From: CAYOEJ01 sp964403015
GTDB lineage: Bacteria > Actinomycetota > Actinomycetes > Actinomycetales > Actinomycetaceae
Assembly: GCA_964403015.1 (NCBI GenBank)
Contig: CAYOEJ010000006.1
Location: 1-64,000, forward strand
Direction: 5' to 3'
Length of the DNA: 64,000 bases
Each line of letters opens with the position of its first letter. The stretch's first letter is position 1. The notes under the pieces were generated by a model. It did no database searches. It saw only the letters and a program-made list of their open reading frames with translations, and was not told where the DNA came from. Shown here piece after piece: positions 16,701 to 24,718 of this stretch. A program made the position numbers and the translations under genes.

Positions 16701-16721
16701 CTACTAGGTTATGCATAGTAG
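16701..16721. promoter_or_regulatory. Candidate PadR operator (inverted repeat)
   Basis: CTACTA (16701-16706) and TAGTAG (16716-16721) form an inverted repeat around a nine-base centre that includes ATGCAT. It lies between padR and the rRNA-protein operon that starts with infA, 16 bases from the padR ATG, where it could overlap a promoter for the exporter operon. Known PadR sites are inverted repeats of similar length; that this one is bound is inference. Confidence 0.4.
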
Positions 16722-16950
16722 TGGGTTGTGTCAAGAAGGTTCGCGATGGTTCAGGTGTATAATCGCTGGGTTGAATGCATGGCCTGGCAGTGCGATGAGG
16801 CTCGCCGAGGTGACTCAATGCACCCGGCTGCACCTTTCGCGGCACTGGCTCAATCCCGTAAGATTGTTCGTTGGTACCTTGCGCTTTGCGTGGGGACCGC
16901 CCGGTCACGACCGTGATCGGACGTAATGGAAACCGAAGTTAGCGGGGGTC

Positions 16951-17172
16951 ATGGCGAAAAAAGAAGGCGTCATCGAGGTAGAGGGTAGCGTTGTTGAAGC
17001 GCTGCCGAACGCAATGTTCCGTGTCGAACTGGAAAACGGGCACGTCGTGCTCGCACACATTTCAGGAAAGATGCGCCAGCACTACATCAAGATCCTTCCG
17101 GAAGACCGCGTTGTCGTAGAGCTTACGCCCTACGATCTTTCGCGCGGCCGGATCGTTTACCGCTACAAGTAA
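16951..17172 (+). CDS. infA: Translation initiation factor IF-1
   Basis: A 73-residue S1/OB-fold protein that occupies the A site during initiation. MAKKEGVIEVEGSVVEALPNAMF, the GHVVLAHISGKMR loop and VELTPYDLSRGRIVYRYK are the standard family sequence. It opens the infA-rpmJ-rpsM-rpsK-rpoA-rplQ cluster. GCGGGGG lies before the ATG. The 265 bases upstream, shared with the divergent padR, must hold the promoter, but I see no confident -35/-10 pair. Confidence 0.99.
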   Translation: MAKKEGVIEVEGSVVEALPNAMFRVELENGHVVLAHISGKMRQHYIKILPEDRVVVELTPYDLSRGRIVYRYK

Positions 17173-17226
17173 CCCGCCTACCCGTCGAAGCGTGCCTGCA
17201 CGCAACGACCAAGAAAGCACGACACT

Positions 17227-17340
17227 ATGAAGGTCAAGCCTAGCGTTAAGAAGATCTGCGATAACTGCAAGGTCATCCGCCGGCATGGTCGCGTCATGGT
17301 CATTTGTGACAATCCGCGACACAAGCAGCGTCAGGGTTAA
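17227..17340 (+). CDS. rpmJ: 50S ribosomal protein L36, zinc-binding form
   Basis: A 37-residue product, MKVKPSVKKICDNCK followed by VIRRHGRVMVICDNPRHKQRQG. C11, C14, C27 and H32 form the zinc site of the C+ form of L36. Its size makes it easy to overlook. It lies 54 bases after infA and 113 bases before rpsM, the normal position in the cluster. Confidence 0.98.
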   Translation: MKVKPSVKKICDNCKVIRRHGRVMVICDNPRHKQRQG

Positions 17341-17453
17341 TTCCTGACACCTAGCAATGGCACTGCAAGCGCGCCCGCGCATCTTTCGGACCGAAAGCCG
17401 GAATCCCGCAGTGCTTCACACTTTCGGCACATGAGTAATAGGAGCCAATAGGA

Positions 17454-17825
17454 ATGGCACGTCTTTCTGGCGTTGACCTCCCTCGCGAGAAGCGAGTTGA
17501 GGTAGCGCTCACTTACATTTTTGGCATCGGTCGCACACGCGCCCAGAAGTCTCTGGAAGCCACCGGCGTTAGCCCGGATACCCGCGTGAAGGATCTTACC
17601 GAGGACGACCTCGTCAAGCTGAAGAATCACATCGACGAGAACTACAAGGTCGAAGGCGACCTGCGCCGCGAGGTTCAGGCCGACATTCGCCGCAAGATTG
17701 AAATTGGCTGCTACCAGGGTCTGCGCCACCGCCGTGGCCTGCCGGTACACGGCCAGCGCACCAAGACCAACGCACGTACCCGCAAGGGCCCGAAGCGTAC
17801 GGTTGCGGGTAAGAAGAAGGCCTAA
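17454..17825 (+). CDS. rpsM: 30S ribosomal protein S13
   Basis: S13 (123 aa) forms inter-subunit bridges with L5 and contacts P-site tRNA. It shows MARLSGVDLPREKRVEVALTYIFGIG, the central IGCYQGLRHRRGLPVHGQRT and the basic end TRKGPKRTVAGKKKA. AGGAG lies about ten bases before the ATG. It is followed by rpsK after 53 bases. Confidence 0.99.
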   Translation: MARLSGVDLPREKRVEVALTYIFGIGRTRAQKSLEATGVSPDTRVKDLTEDDLVKLKNHIDENYKVEGDLRREVQADIRRKIEIGCYQGLRHRRGLPVHGQRTKTNARTRKGPKRTVAGKKKA

Positions 17826-17878
17826 CAAGTAGTTCCGCCCATCGGGCGTGAATCGACGATTTTCAGGAGATTTAATAA

Positions 17879-18271
17879 ATGCCACCGAAGACACAGCGCC
17901 GTCCGCGTCGCAATGTGCGCAAGAACGTATTGAATGGACAGGCACACATCAAGTCCACGTTCAACAACACCATCGTTTCCATTACCGATACCAACGGTGA
18001 AGTCATCGCCACAGCCTCCTCAGGCATGGTTGGCTTCAAGGGTTCGCGTAAGTCCACCCCGTATGCCGCTCAGCTTGCTGCCGAGAACGCTGCACGCCGC
18101 GCCATGGATGCGGGCATGAAGAAGGTAGACGTTTTCGTTAAGGGCCCGGGTTCCGGCCGCGAAACCGCTATCCGTTCCTTGACTGCTTCCGGCCTTGAGG
18201 TCACCTCGATTTCCGACGTGACTCCCCAGGCTCACAATGGTTGCCGTCCGCCCAAGCGCCGTCGCGTTTGA
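17879..18271 (+). CDS. rpsK: 30S ribosomal protein S11
   Basis: S11 (130 aa) sits on the platform and holds the E-site mRNA. Present are GQAHIKSTFNNTIVSITDTNG, the GFKGSRKSTPYAAQLAAENAA segment, VKGPGSGRETAIR and the conserved end TPQAHNGCRPPKRRRV. rpoA follows directly; rpsD, which lies between these two genes in Mycobacterium and Corynebacterium, is absent here, as in Streptomyces. Confidence 0.99.
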   Translation: MPPKTQRRPRRNVRKNVLNGQAHIKSTFNNTIVSITDTNGEVIATASSGMVGFKGSRKSTPYAAQLAAENAARRAMDAGMKKVDVFVKGPGSGRETAIRSLTASGLEVTSISDVTPQAHNGCRPPKRRRV

Positions 18272-18277
18272 TCCTTT

Positions 18278-18311
18278 GGGGTTCGCCCCTTTCCTAAGCG
18301 GCTTCGCCGCA
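18278..18311 (+). other. Two short hairpins between rpsK and rpoA
   Basis: GGGG-TTCG-CCCC (18278-18289, followed by TTT) and GCGGC-TTC-GCCGC (18299-18311) are compact perfect hairpins with UUCG-type loops. They lie in the 111-base gap before rpoA together with a TATAGT (18352-18357). They may tune readthrough from rpsK into rpoA or stabilise the processed mRNA; neither has the long T-tract of a strong terminator. Confidence 0.5.
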
Positions 18312-18382
18312 TCTTGCCGGTAAATGCCGGTAAGGCCTCATTAGGACGTCATATAGTGGGCGTCCGCTGAAAGGAACAGATA

Positions 18383-19387
18383 GTGATCATTGAACAGCGT
18401 CCTACGCTGACTGAAGATAAGCTTTCGGATACACGTTCGCGTTTTACTCTTAACCCGCTCGAGCCTGGCTTCGGCTACACGCTCGGCAACTCGCTACGCC
18501 GCACCCTGCTGTCCTCGATCCCCGGCTCGGCCGTCACCTCGATTCACATCGACGGTGTTCTGCACGAGTTCTCGACCATCGAAGGCTGCAAGGAAGATGT
18601 CGCTGAGATTATCCTTAACCTCAAGGACCTCGTCGTCACCTCCGAGCACGACGCTCCTGTACTGATGTACCTGCGCAAGCAGGGTCCAGGCCAGGTTCTC
18701 GCCTCGGATATCACCCCGCCGGCTGGCGTTGAGATCCACAACCCGGACCTCGTTATTGCCACCCTGAATGATAAGGGCAAGGTAGAAATCGATCTGACTG
18801 TTGAGCGTGGCCGTGGCTACGTTTCCGCTGCTCAGAACAACTCGCCGGATTACGAGATTGGTCGTATCCCGGTCGATTCGATCTACTCGCCGGTCGTCAA
18901 GGTGTCCTACAAGGTCGAGGCAACTCGTGTGGGTCAGCGTACCGACTTCGACAAGCTTATTGTTGATGTAGAAACCAAGCCGTCCATGGCTCCTCGCGAT
19001 GCTTTTGCCTCCGCAGGCAAGACTCTCGTGGAACTCTTCGGTCTTTGCACTGAACTGAACCAGGAGGTTGAGGGACTTGAGCTGAAGGAGGCTCCCGTCC
19101 AGGAGCAGCAGTCTTCGGATCTGCAGCGCCCGATCACCATCCTCAACCTGCCCGCCCGCTCGCAGAACTGTCTGCAGCGTGAAGGTATCCACACGATCGG
19201 TGAGCTCGTTTTGCGCTCGGAAGCCGATCTGCTCGACATTCGTAACTTTGGTGCGAAGTCGATTGAGGACGTCAAGGATGAGCTTGCCAAGCTCGACCTG
19301 CGTCTCAAGGATTCCCCGGCTGGCTACATGTCTGGTTTTGGCGACGACAACTACGCCATGCACTTCAGTGATGATTCGCAGGCCTGA
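18383..19387 (+). CDS. rpoA: RNA polymerase alpha subunit
   Basis: A 334-residue subunit that nucleates polymerase assembly. The N-terminal dimerisation domain shows FTLNPLEPGFGYTLGNSLRRTLLSSIPGSAVTS; the C-terminal DNA-binding domain shows NCLQREGIHTIGELVLRSEADLLDIRNFGAKSIEDV. An acidic linker joins them near residue 235. The GTG start is preceded by AAAGGAACAGATA. rplQ follows after 34 bases. Confidence 0.99.
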   Translation: MIIEQRPTLTEDKLSDTRSRFTLNPLEPGFGYTLGNSLRRTLLSSIPGSAVTSIHIDGVLHEFSTIEGCKEDVAEIILNLKDLVVTSEHDAPVLMYLRKQGPGQVLASDITPPAGVEIHNPDLVIATLNDKGKVEIDLTVERGRGYVSAAQNNSPDYEIGRIPVDSIYSPVVKVSYKVEATRVGQRTDFDKLIVDVETKPSMAPRDAFASAGKTLVELFGLCTELNQEVEGLELKEAPVQEQQSSDLQRPITILNLPARSQNCLQREGIHTIGELVLRSEADLLDIRNFGAKSIEDVKDELAKLDLRLKDSPAGYMSGFGDDNYAMHFSDDSQA

Positions 19388-19421
19388 GGGTCTGCCGATA
19401 TAGAAATTTTTAGGAGAAATC

Positions 19422-20018
19422 ATGCCTAAGCCCGCCAAGGGTCCACGTCTGGGAGGCAGCCCGGCAAACGAGCGCAAGATCATTGCAAATATCTGCAAGG
19501 CGCTCATCCACAACGAATCTGTCGTAACCACGGAAGCCCGCGCAAAGCGCGTGCGTCCGCACATGGAAAAGCTCATTACGAAGGCGAAGAAGGGCGACAC
19601 CCACAACCGCCGCCTCGCGCTCAAGGTCCTCGGTGACCGCGAGACCGCCTACATCCTCTTCGAAGAGCTCGGCCCGAAGTTTGCTGAGCGCAACGGTGGT
19701 TACACCCGCGTCATCAAGCTCCCGAACCGCAAGGGTGACAACGCTCCGATGGCTGAGCTCTCGCTCGTCCTCGAGGCCGTTTCCCCGAAGCAGGCCGTGG
19801 TGAAGGAAGCAGAGAGGGCAGCTGTTAAGGCTGCGGCTGATGAGGGCGAGAAGCCCCAGCCGATCGAGACCGAGGAGCCAGAGCTTCCCGAGACCGACGA
19901 GCAGGTTGAGGCTCCGCAGGAGATTCCAGCTGACGAGGCTTCCGCTCAGGAAGCTAACCTCGCGGCTGACGAGGCTGCTGCAGACACCGACTTCTCCGCT
20001 GAAGAGAAGCGTAGCTAA
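19422..20018 (+). CDS. rplQ: 50S ribosomal protein L17 with acidic C-terminal tail
   Basis: The first about 120 residues are ordinary L17 (PKPAKGPRLGGSPANERKI, CKALIHNESVVTTEARAKRVRPHMEKLITKAK, GGYTRVIKLPNRKGDNAPMAELSLV). The remaining about 78 residues are an Ala/Glu/Asp-rich low-complexity tail, giving 198 residues against about 120 in E. coli. Acidic L17 extensions are known in actinobacteria. It is the last gene of the alpha cluster and is followed by a strong terminator. Confidence 0.98.
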   Translation: MPKPAKGPRLGGSPANERKIIANICKALIHNESVVTTEARAKRVRPHMEKLITKAKKGDTHNRRLALKVLGDRETAYILFEELGPKFAERNGGYTRVIKLPNRKGDNAPMAELSLVLEAVSPKQAVVKEAERAAVKAAADEGEKPQPIETEEPELPETDEQVEAPQEIPADEASAQEANLAADEAAADTDFSAEEKRS

Positions 20019-20050
20019 TCATCGCGGGGGCTTTCTTGGCCCTAGCTGAA

Positions 20051-20088
20051 GAGGATGCCGGACGGGAAGCCGTCCGGCATCCTCTTTT
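20051..20088 (+). terminator. Strong rho-independent terminator after rplQ
   Basis: A perfect 15-bp stem, GAGGATGCCGGACGG paired with CCGTCCGGCATCCTC, around a GAAG tetraloop and followed by TTTT. This ends the infA-rplQ transcript. On the other strand it would face the lysX remnant. Confidence 0.95.
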
Positions 20089-20242
20089 CGCTAAAGTAGC
20101 GCAGTGCAGAGAGTATATTGGCTTGGTGCCCCACGAAGCCACAAGACTGTCTAGGGCACACATAATTCTGGTCGAACGAGGCGATATGATTGCGAACCGT
20201 CAGCTCCGAAAGGTGGGCGGCGTGCTCATCTTGCTCGGCGGC

Positions 20243-21227
20243 CTACTCTATGCCGCCTCCGGTGGGAACGAGGCCAAACTCGAGCGCGCGAAGGAACTCG
20301 TGATCGATTTCCATCGCCTCGGGGTCTCCGCCAGCGGCGGTCGGCCAAAACCTCGTGCACCGCGTGGGCGACCGCGCTTCGCGCACGGATTCGGGTGGCC
20401 GCCGAATTGAGGGCGAGATCGATGTGCCGGTTCCTCACCTTGGCCTCGGAATCGACCAGACCGCGGAACTTATCCGGCGGCGGTATCAGGCAATTGGCGG
20501 CCATGTGCCAAGCCGACGCGTGGAGGCTGAGTTCTCCACTTCGACTTCGAGTTAGCTGACCCGTCACACTGACCTGATCGCCGCGATCAACCAACGACTT
20601 CCACAGGCTCAGGTTTGACTCTGGTCGGTCTGCGGAGAAGATGATTTGGATTTCAGCAAGCTCTTCGCGAAGGTCGGCGAAGACGACGCCGCCATGGTTT
20701 CGTATCCGTAGTACGCGCCCGACGACGGAATGCTCGCCATGGATCTCGGTTTGGGTGCGGAGGTCTCGGATGGAAACTGTGCGGGGAACGGCAGGTGGGT
20801 ATGGTTCCATACCTGCCTCGCGCAGCTTGGAGAGCTTGTCGCGGCGAATACGTTCCTGCTCGGGGTAGGTCGGCGCAGGCAACCGAGGAGTGAGCAGCTC
20901 GCCTTCTAGCTCCGAAATTGCCGACGCGAGCTGGTGCGCGCGATTCTCTTCCCACAGCTCGGGTGCGCGGCTTTCATGGCGGAAAATACGTGGCGTTTCT
21001 GGGAGGAATCCTTCTGCTTGAGCGCTGGCGAGCGCAACACGGGAGAGTTGGGATGTGTTGAGATAGCACATTAGGCGCGGTTGCCAGTGCGGCAAATACT
21101 TTGCGTTGGACTGGTAAAGAGATTCGAGCTGCCAAAAGCGCGATGCTAAGAGAAGAAGGCGAAGGTTGAATCGCTGCAGCGGGGATAGCAACGAGTTCTT
21201 TGCCTGCCGAAGGCCGATGCGCAGGAG
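20243..21227 (-). pseudogene. lysX: Decayed lysX (lysyl-phosphatidylglycerol synthetase / lysyl-tRNA synthetase fusion) remnant
   Basis: Read right to left, the remnant holds the end of the MprF-like DUF2156 domain (PLQRFNLRLLLLASRFWQLESLY, then AKYLPHWQPRLMCYLNTSQLSRVALASAQAEGFLP), then the LysRS anticodon-binding OB domain (RRDKLSKLREAGMEPYP, VVGRVLRIRNHGG) and the first catalytic helix ending AVHEVL. Near 20345 the frame jumps by one and the text becomes GDPEAMEIDHEFLRALEFGLVPTGGGIE, the very C-terminus of LysRS. About 260 codons carrying the active site are missing. A TAA (21228-21230) also cuts the frame upstream and the membrane domain is gone. It cannot encode an enzyme. The intact enzyme adds lysine to phosphatidylglycerol. 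Confidence 0.85.
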
Positions 21228-21390
21228 TTATCCCGACCGGACTCGTAGGGGTTGCTGGTTTGAGTTCTGCAGGTTTGTCTTCAGTGATAGCTAAGCTCAC
21301 GCGGCAATCATACTTTGAGTAGCGAGTACGCAGACGCTGCGGCCCAAAGGCGAGACCGGCGCCCGCAATCACCGTCCCGTGTGCGAGTGA

Positions 21391-21448
21391 GTGGGCAGGG
21401 CTTGGCTACGCCGCTATGCGTGGGCAGGGCTTGATCGCACCGCTATCC
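21391..21448. repeat. Tandem repeat, 2 x 29 bp, just after the ROK kinase gene
   Basis: Two adjacent 29-bp units (21391-21419 and 21420-21448), each starting GTGGGCAGGGCTTG and differing at a few positions in the centre. The pair lies eight bases beyond the stop codon of the minus-strand kinase gene. It is one of several short tandem repeats located at gene 3' ends in this window. Confidence 0.85.
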
Positions 21449-21455
21449 GTGTGCT

Positions 21456-22307
21456 CTACTGCGAGTTTAGGACTGTGGTTGGGCGAGGATCGGCCATCGA
21501 CCATGCGCGAACGCCACCATTCATTCCCGCCATGTTGGGGATGAAATGGACGCCGGGCATCTTTGCTCGCACGGACTCCGTGATCCGTGAGCTATTTCCA
21601 CCGCCAATGTAGAGCTGATCCCATCGGAATACCGGCCACAGCGATTCGACGGCTCGAAGTACGCGACGCGACCAAGCGGCGTCGCCGAGGCGCAGTCGCT
21701 CGTTCTCGCCAACCACGTCGTCGTAAACGAGGCCCCACTTCATTGGTGCATGGGAGATCTCCAAATGCGGCGCAAGCCTGCCGTCGTCGAGAAACGCAGA
21801 TCCCAGACCAGTGCCAAGGGTGAGGACGAGTTCGAGTCCTTGGCCAGATACCACGCCTGCCGCTGCCACCTCGGCGTCGTTCAACACTAGGGCGGGCACG
21901 CCAAATCGCACCTCGAGGGCGGTTTGGAGATCAAGATTCTCCCACGCATCTTCTAGCTGGGGGAGGATCTTGGTGTGCGGACCCGCGCGCCGGATGTAAT
22001 GCGGGGTATAAACGACCACGCCGTGGCGAATCATGCCGGGCATTCCGAGAGTGATCCGATCGAACTTGCCGAGTTCCTTCGCCTGCGCCTCGACCACGTC
22101 GAGCATGTCTTTCGGTGCGAAGGGGTAAGGAACGGTTGTGCGAATCGCATTCCCAAGTCCAAAGCCGCCAGCATCGAGCAGGGTGGTCTTAATTCCGCCG
22201 CCTCCACAGTCGACTGACAGGGTGATCATCCCGGTGGATTGTGCACGGGCAGTGCCATCCTCAGATGACTTGGGTTCGGTGCCCGTGGTGTGCGATGCTG
22301 CAGTCAT
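21456..22307 (-). CDS. ROK family kinase, polyphosphate glucokinase-like
   Basis: The phosphate-binding start SVDCGGGGIKTTLLD, the GMPGMIRHGVV turn, the NDAEVAAAG motif with the catalytic Asp, LTLGTGLGSAFLDDG and the late LYIGGGNSS match actinobacterial polyphosphate glucokinases, including the WSRRVLRAVESLWP helix. It would phosphorylate glucose from polyphosphate or ATP. The normally conserved Ser/Thr of DxGG(S/T)xIK is Gly here. The start at 22307 shares its ATG (CATG) with the divergent truA; the conserved region begins only at Met 22229, which is a realistic alternative. Neither start has a clear ribosome binding site. Confidence 0.75.
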   Translation of the reverse strand: MTAASHTTGTEPKSSEDGTARAQSTGMITLSVDCGGGGIKTTLLDAGGFGLGNAIRTTVPYPFAPKDMLDVVEAQAKELGKFDRITLGMPGMIRHGVVVYTPHYIRRAGPHTKILPQLEDAWENLDLQTALEVRFGVPALVLNDAEVAAAGVVSGQGLELVLTLGTGLGSAFLDDGRLAPHLEISHAPMKWGLVYDDVVGENERLRLGDAAWSRRVLRAVESLWPVFRWDQLYIGGGNSSRITESVRAKMPGVHFIPNMAGMNGGVRAWSMADPRPTTVLNSQ

Positions 22308-23214
22308 GGATTTGACGGTAGCGCACAACGCCCGAATTCGTCTTGATCTTGGCTACGACGGTGGGCAATTCCACGGTTGGGCTGCCCAGCCAGGGCTACG
22401 AACCGTTCAGGGCGACATCCAGAAGGCGCTGGGTACAGTTCTTCGTCAGGATGTTGCGCTGACAGTCGCTGGACGCACCGATGCGGGTGTTCACGCCAGA
22501 CATCAGGTCGCACACGTTGACATCCCTCGCGAGATCTGGGATTCGCTACCGGGCAGGTCGACCCGCTCTCCCGGCGATGCACTGATCATCCGCTTGAACG
22601 CACTACTTGGACGAGCCGCCCGCGAAGCTCTCGGAGATCAGTTGCCAAAAGGCTACTCCGACGTCGTCATCCACGAAGCCAACGAAGTCCCGGCCGACTT
22701 CGATGCTCGGTTCAGCGCGACGTGGCGCTCCTATTCCTATCGGATTGCAGATGGGCAGACGCGGTGGGACCCGCGACATCGGGACGTCTTATGGCTGGGC
22801 CAGCCCCTTGATGTTGAGGCCATGAATCGCGCCGCAGATCCGCTTATTGGAGAGCACGACTTCCTCTCCTTCTGTAAACCGCGCGAGGGCGCGAGCACGG
22901 TACGCACCCTCCTTGACCTGCGGTTTGAGCGTGACGACGACGCAGTGGTCGGTTACGCGCGCGCGGATGCGTTTTGCCATTCTCAAGTTCGTACGCTCAT
23001 GGGAACACTTATTGAGGTCGGCAGGGGAGCGCGCGGCGAGGATTGGCCAGCTCAAAGACTTGCGGAAAAATCGCGCGATGGGCAAGTGATCGTTGCGCCA
23101 CCGCATCCCCTTACCCTCGAAGAGGTGGGATATCCGAGCCCACGGGAGTATGGTGAACAGGCGCGGGCGGCACGTCGTTATCGCGGCAATGACTGCCAAA
23201 GCGAGGATTGCTGA
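22306..23214 (+). CDS. truA: tRNA pseudouridine(38-40) synthase TruA
   Basis: A 302-residue enzyme isomerising uridines 38-40 of the tRNA anticodon stem. RLDLGYDGGQFHGWAAQPGLRTVQG and the catalytic VAGRTDAGVHA motif with its nucleophilic Asp (about residue 60) are present, as are RYDADARFSAT-like FDARFSATWRSYSYRI and the C-terminal HSQVRTLMGTLIEVG. The ATG at 22306 is chosen since homology begins a few residues later; the open frame extends upstream but overlaps the kinase gene. In many bacteria truA lies between rplQ and rplM; here the lysX remnant and kinase separate it from rplQ. Confidence 0.95.
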   Translation: MDLTVAHNARIRLDLGYDGGQFHGWAAQPGLRTVQGDIQKALGTVLRQDVALTVAGRTDAGVHARHQVAHVDIPREIWDSLPGRSTRSPGDALIIRLNALLGRAAREALGDQLPKGYSDVVIHEANEVPADFDARFSATWRSYSYRIADGQTRWDPRHRDVLWLGQPLDVEAMNRAADPLIGEHDFLSFCKPREGASTVRTLLDLRFERDDDAVVGYARADAFCHSQVRTLMGTLIEVGRGARGEDWPAQRLAEKSRDGQVIVAPPHPLTLEEVGYPSPREYGEQARAARRYRGNDCQSEDC

Positions 23215-23255
23215 GATTTGGGCCAATGAATCGGCTCACAGCTACTGCCGTTCCT

Positions 23256-23284
23256 TTGACTGGTAGCTATTGGCCAATTAAAGT
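23256..23284 (+). promoter_or_regulatory. Sigma-70-type promoter for rplM-rpsI
   Basis: TTGACT (23256-23261) and TAAAGT (23279-23284) are spaced by exactly 17 bases, giving a good housekeeping promoter. The spacer contains the perfect palindrome ATTGGCCAAT (23269-23278), which could be a regulator site. Transcription would begin near 23291, leaving a leader of about 150 bases before rplM. Confidence 0.7.
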
Positions 23285-23286
23285 GG

Positions 23287-23356
23287 GTTAACGCTGTGCA
23301 AGTTGTACGCAGACGCAATCCCACTCGTCGCGTAACACATCACAGCACACGTTAAC
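23287..23356 (+). ncRNA. Structured mRNA leader of rplM-rpsI (candidate L13 leader)
   Basis: GTTAACGCTGTGC (23287-23299) pairs with GCACACGTTAAC (23345-23356) in a 12-bp stem with one bulged C. Inside it, TACGC (23306-23310) can pair with GCGTA (23330-23334), giving a stacked two-stage hairpin. The structure lies directly downstream of the promoter in a leader free of genes. Ribosomal protein leaders that bind L13 are known in other bacteria; whether this one binds L13 or S9 is inference. The stem is too far from a T-tract to be a simple terminator. Confidence 0.55.
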
Positions 23357-23444
23357 TTGACCATTGGAAAGTCCGTTTTCGCTGGGATTAAAGCCATTAT
23401 CCAGCACCTCACTTTCCGCAATTGAAGAAACGAAGGCTACGCAA

Positions 23445-23888
23445 GTGCGCACGTATTCACCGAAGCCCGGAGATGTCGAAAAGAAGTGGTACATCATTGA
23501 TGCCACCGACGTCGTCCTTGGCCGTCTGGCAGCTCAGGTTGCCACCCTGCTCCGTGGGAAGCATAAGCCAAACTTCGCACCGCACGCAGACACCGGCGAT
23601 TTCGTCATTATTATCAATGCCGAGAAGATTGCCCTCACTGGTGCAAAGCGCGAACAGAAGATGGCATTCCGCCACTCCGGTTACCCGGGTGGTTTGAAGG
23701 CTACGTCCTATGCCGAACTCCTGGAACTCAACCCTGAGAAGGCAGTCCAGAAGGCAATCGCCGGCATGTTGCCGAAGAACACCCTTGGACGTCAGCAGCT
23801 TTCCAAGCTCAAGGTCTACCGCGGTGCTGAGCACCCGCACGCTGCACAGCAGCCTGAGACCTATGAGCTCACGCAGGTTGCACAGTAA
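23445..23888 (+). CDS. rplM: 50S ribosomal protein L13
   Basis: L13 (147 aa) is an early 50S assembly protein. RTYSPKPGDVEKKWYIIDATDVVLGRLA, GDFVIIINAEKIALTG and MLPKNTLGRQQLSKLKVYRGAEHPH are the family hallmarks. The GTG at 23445 is chosen because the actinobacterial L13 start is (M)RTYSPKP and GAAGG lies eight bases upstream; the open frame extends 27 codons further without homology. rpsI follows after 30 bases in the usual L13-S9 pair. Confidence 0.98.
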   Translation: MRTYSPKPGDVEKKWYIIDATDVVLGRLAAQVATLLRGKHKPNFAPHADTGDFVIIINAEKIALTGAKREQKMAFRHSGYPGGLKATSYAELLELNPEKAVQKAIAGMLPKNTLGRQQLSKLKVYRGAEHPHAAQQPETYELTQVAQ

Positions 23889-23918
23889 CCCCTGTCCGGA
23901 AAAGATTTAAGGAGAACC

Positions 23919-24410
23919 GTGGCTGAGACCACCGTCGAAACTGAAGAGCTCGAGGAGACAACTCCCAGCTCGTACACCAGCGAGAGCGAAGCTCCGCAGA
24001 CTGGCCAGGGTGCATCCCTGACCGCACCGGGCGCGGGCCTGGGTCGCCGCAAGGAGGCCGTTGCTCGAGTCCGCCTCGTTCCCGGAACCGGGCAGTGGAC
24101 CGTCAATGGTCGCACTCTTGAGGATTACTTCCCGAACAAGCTGCACCAGCAGCTCGTCCACTCCCCGTTCGTCCTGCTCGACATCGAAGGTCGCTTCGAC
24201 GTTGTCGCCCACATTGATGGCGGCGGCACCTCGGGCCAGGCCGGCGCACTGCGCATGGGTATTTCCCGCGCGCTCAACGAGATCGATCGCGATGCGAACC
24301 GCCCGGCCCTGAAGAAGGCTGGATTCCTCACTCGTGACGCTCGTGCAGTCGAGCGTAAGAAGGCGGGCCTCAAGAAGGCACGTAAGGCTTCGCAGTTCTC
24401 GAAGCGCTGA
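23919..24410 (+). CDS. rpsI: 30S ribosomal protein S9
   Basis: S9 (163 aa) reaches with its C-terminal tail into the P site. The core GLGRRKEAVARVRLVPGTGQWTVNGR, the GGGTSGQAGALRMGISRAL motif and the terminal KKARKASQFSKR are present. The first about 40 residues form an acidic, Thr/Glu-rich extension found in actinobacterial S9. It starts with GTG after AAGGAGAACC. A hairpin terminator follows 30 bases after the stop. Confidence 0.98.
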   Translation: MAETTVETEELEETTPSSYTSESEAPQTGQGASLTAPGAGLGRRKEAVARVRLVPGTGQWTVNGRTLEDYFPNKLHQQLVHSPFVLLDIEGRFDVVAHIDGGGTSGQAGALRMGISRALNEIDRDANRPALKKAGFLTRDARAVERKKAGLKKARKASQFSKR

Positions 24411-24440
24411 TTATGCCTTGACGTTCGCGTCAACAACTTT

Positions 24441-24475
24441 CGAAGGCTCCCACTTAGGTGGGGGCCTTCGTTTAT
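24441..24475 (+). terminator. Terminator after rpsI
   Basis: CGAAGGCTCCCAC and GTGGGGGCCTTCG form a 13-bp stem (with one G/T-type mismatch) around TTAG, followed by TTTAT. It closes the rplM-rpsI transcript. The 243 bases between here and glmM hold no gene. Confidence 0.9.
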
Positions 24476-24718
24476 CTGTACCCGATGGCTCATCGCCGTA
24501 TCTACCTCCTGAGTCACTTGCGATCTTCACCTATGGCGAATCTCGCCCGCATTTTCGGGCTGTGGCTAAGGGGCTTGCGTGTTTCGGTGCCTGTACGTGC
24601 AATAATTACGACCGTATAGCGGCATGATGCGCGTATAGAAAGCGATGGGTGCGATAGGGTAGTGGCCCCTGCGCGGCTCTTGTGCATCTGGCCGGAGATG
24701 AGACATTGGGAGAATTTG

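Noticed and set aside
20036..20410. A 124-codon plus-strand frame after rplQ
   Set aside because: It runs through the rplQ terminator and antisense to the lysX remnant; no family pattern and no ribosome binding site.
20974..21372. A 132-codon minus-strand frame overlapping the lysX remnant
   Set aside because: The recognisable LysX text lies in another frame; this one is low-complexity Ala/Pro/Ser text without homology.
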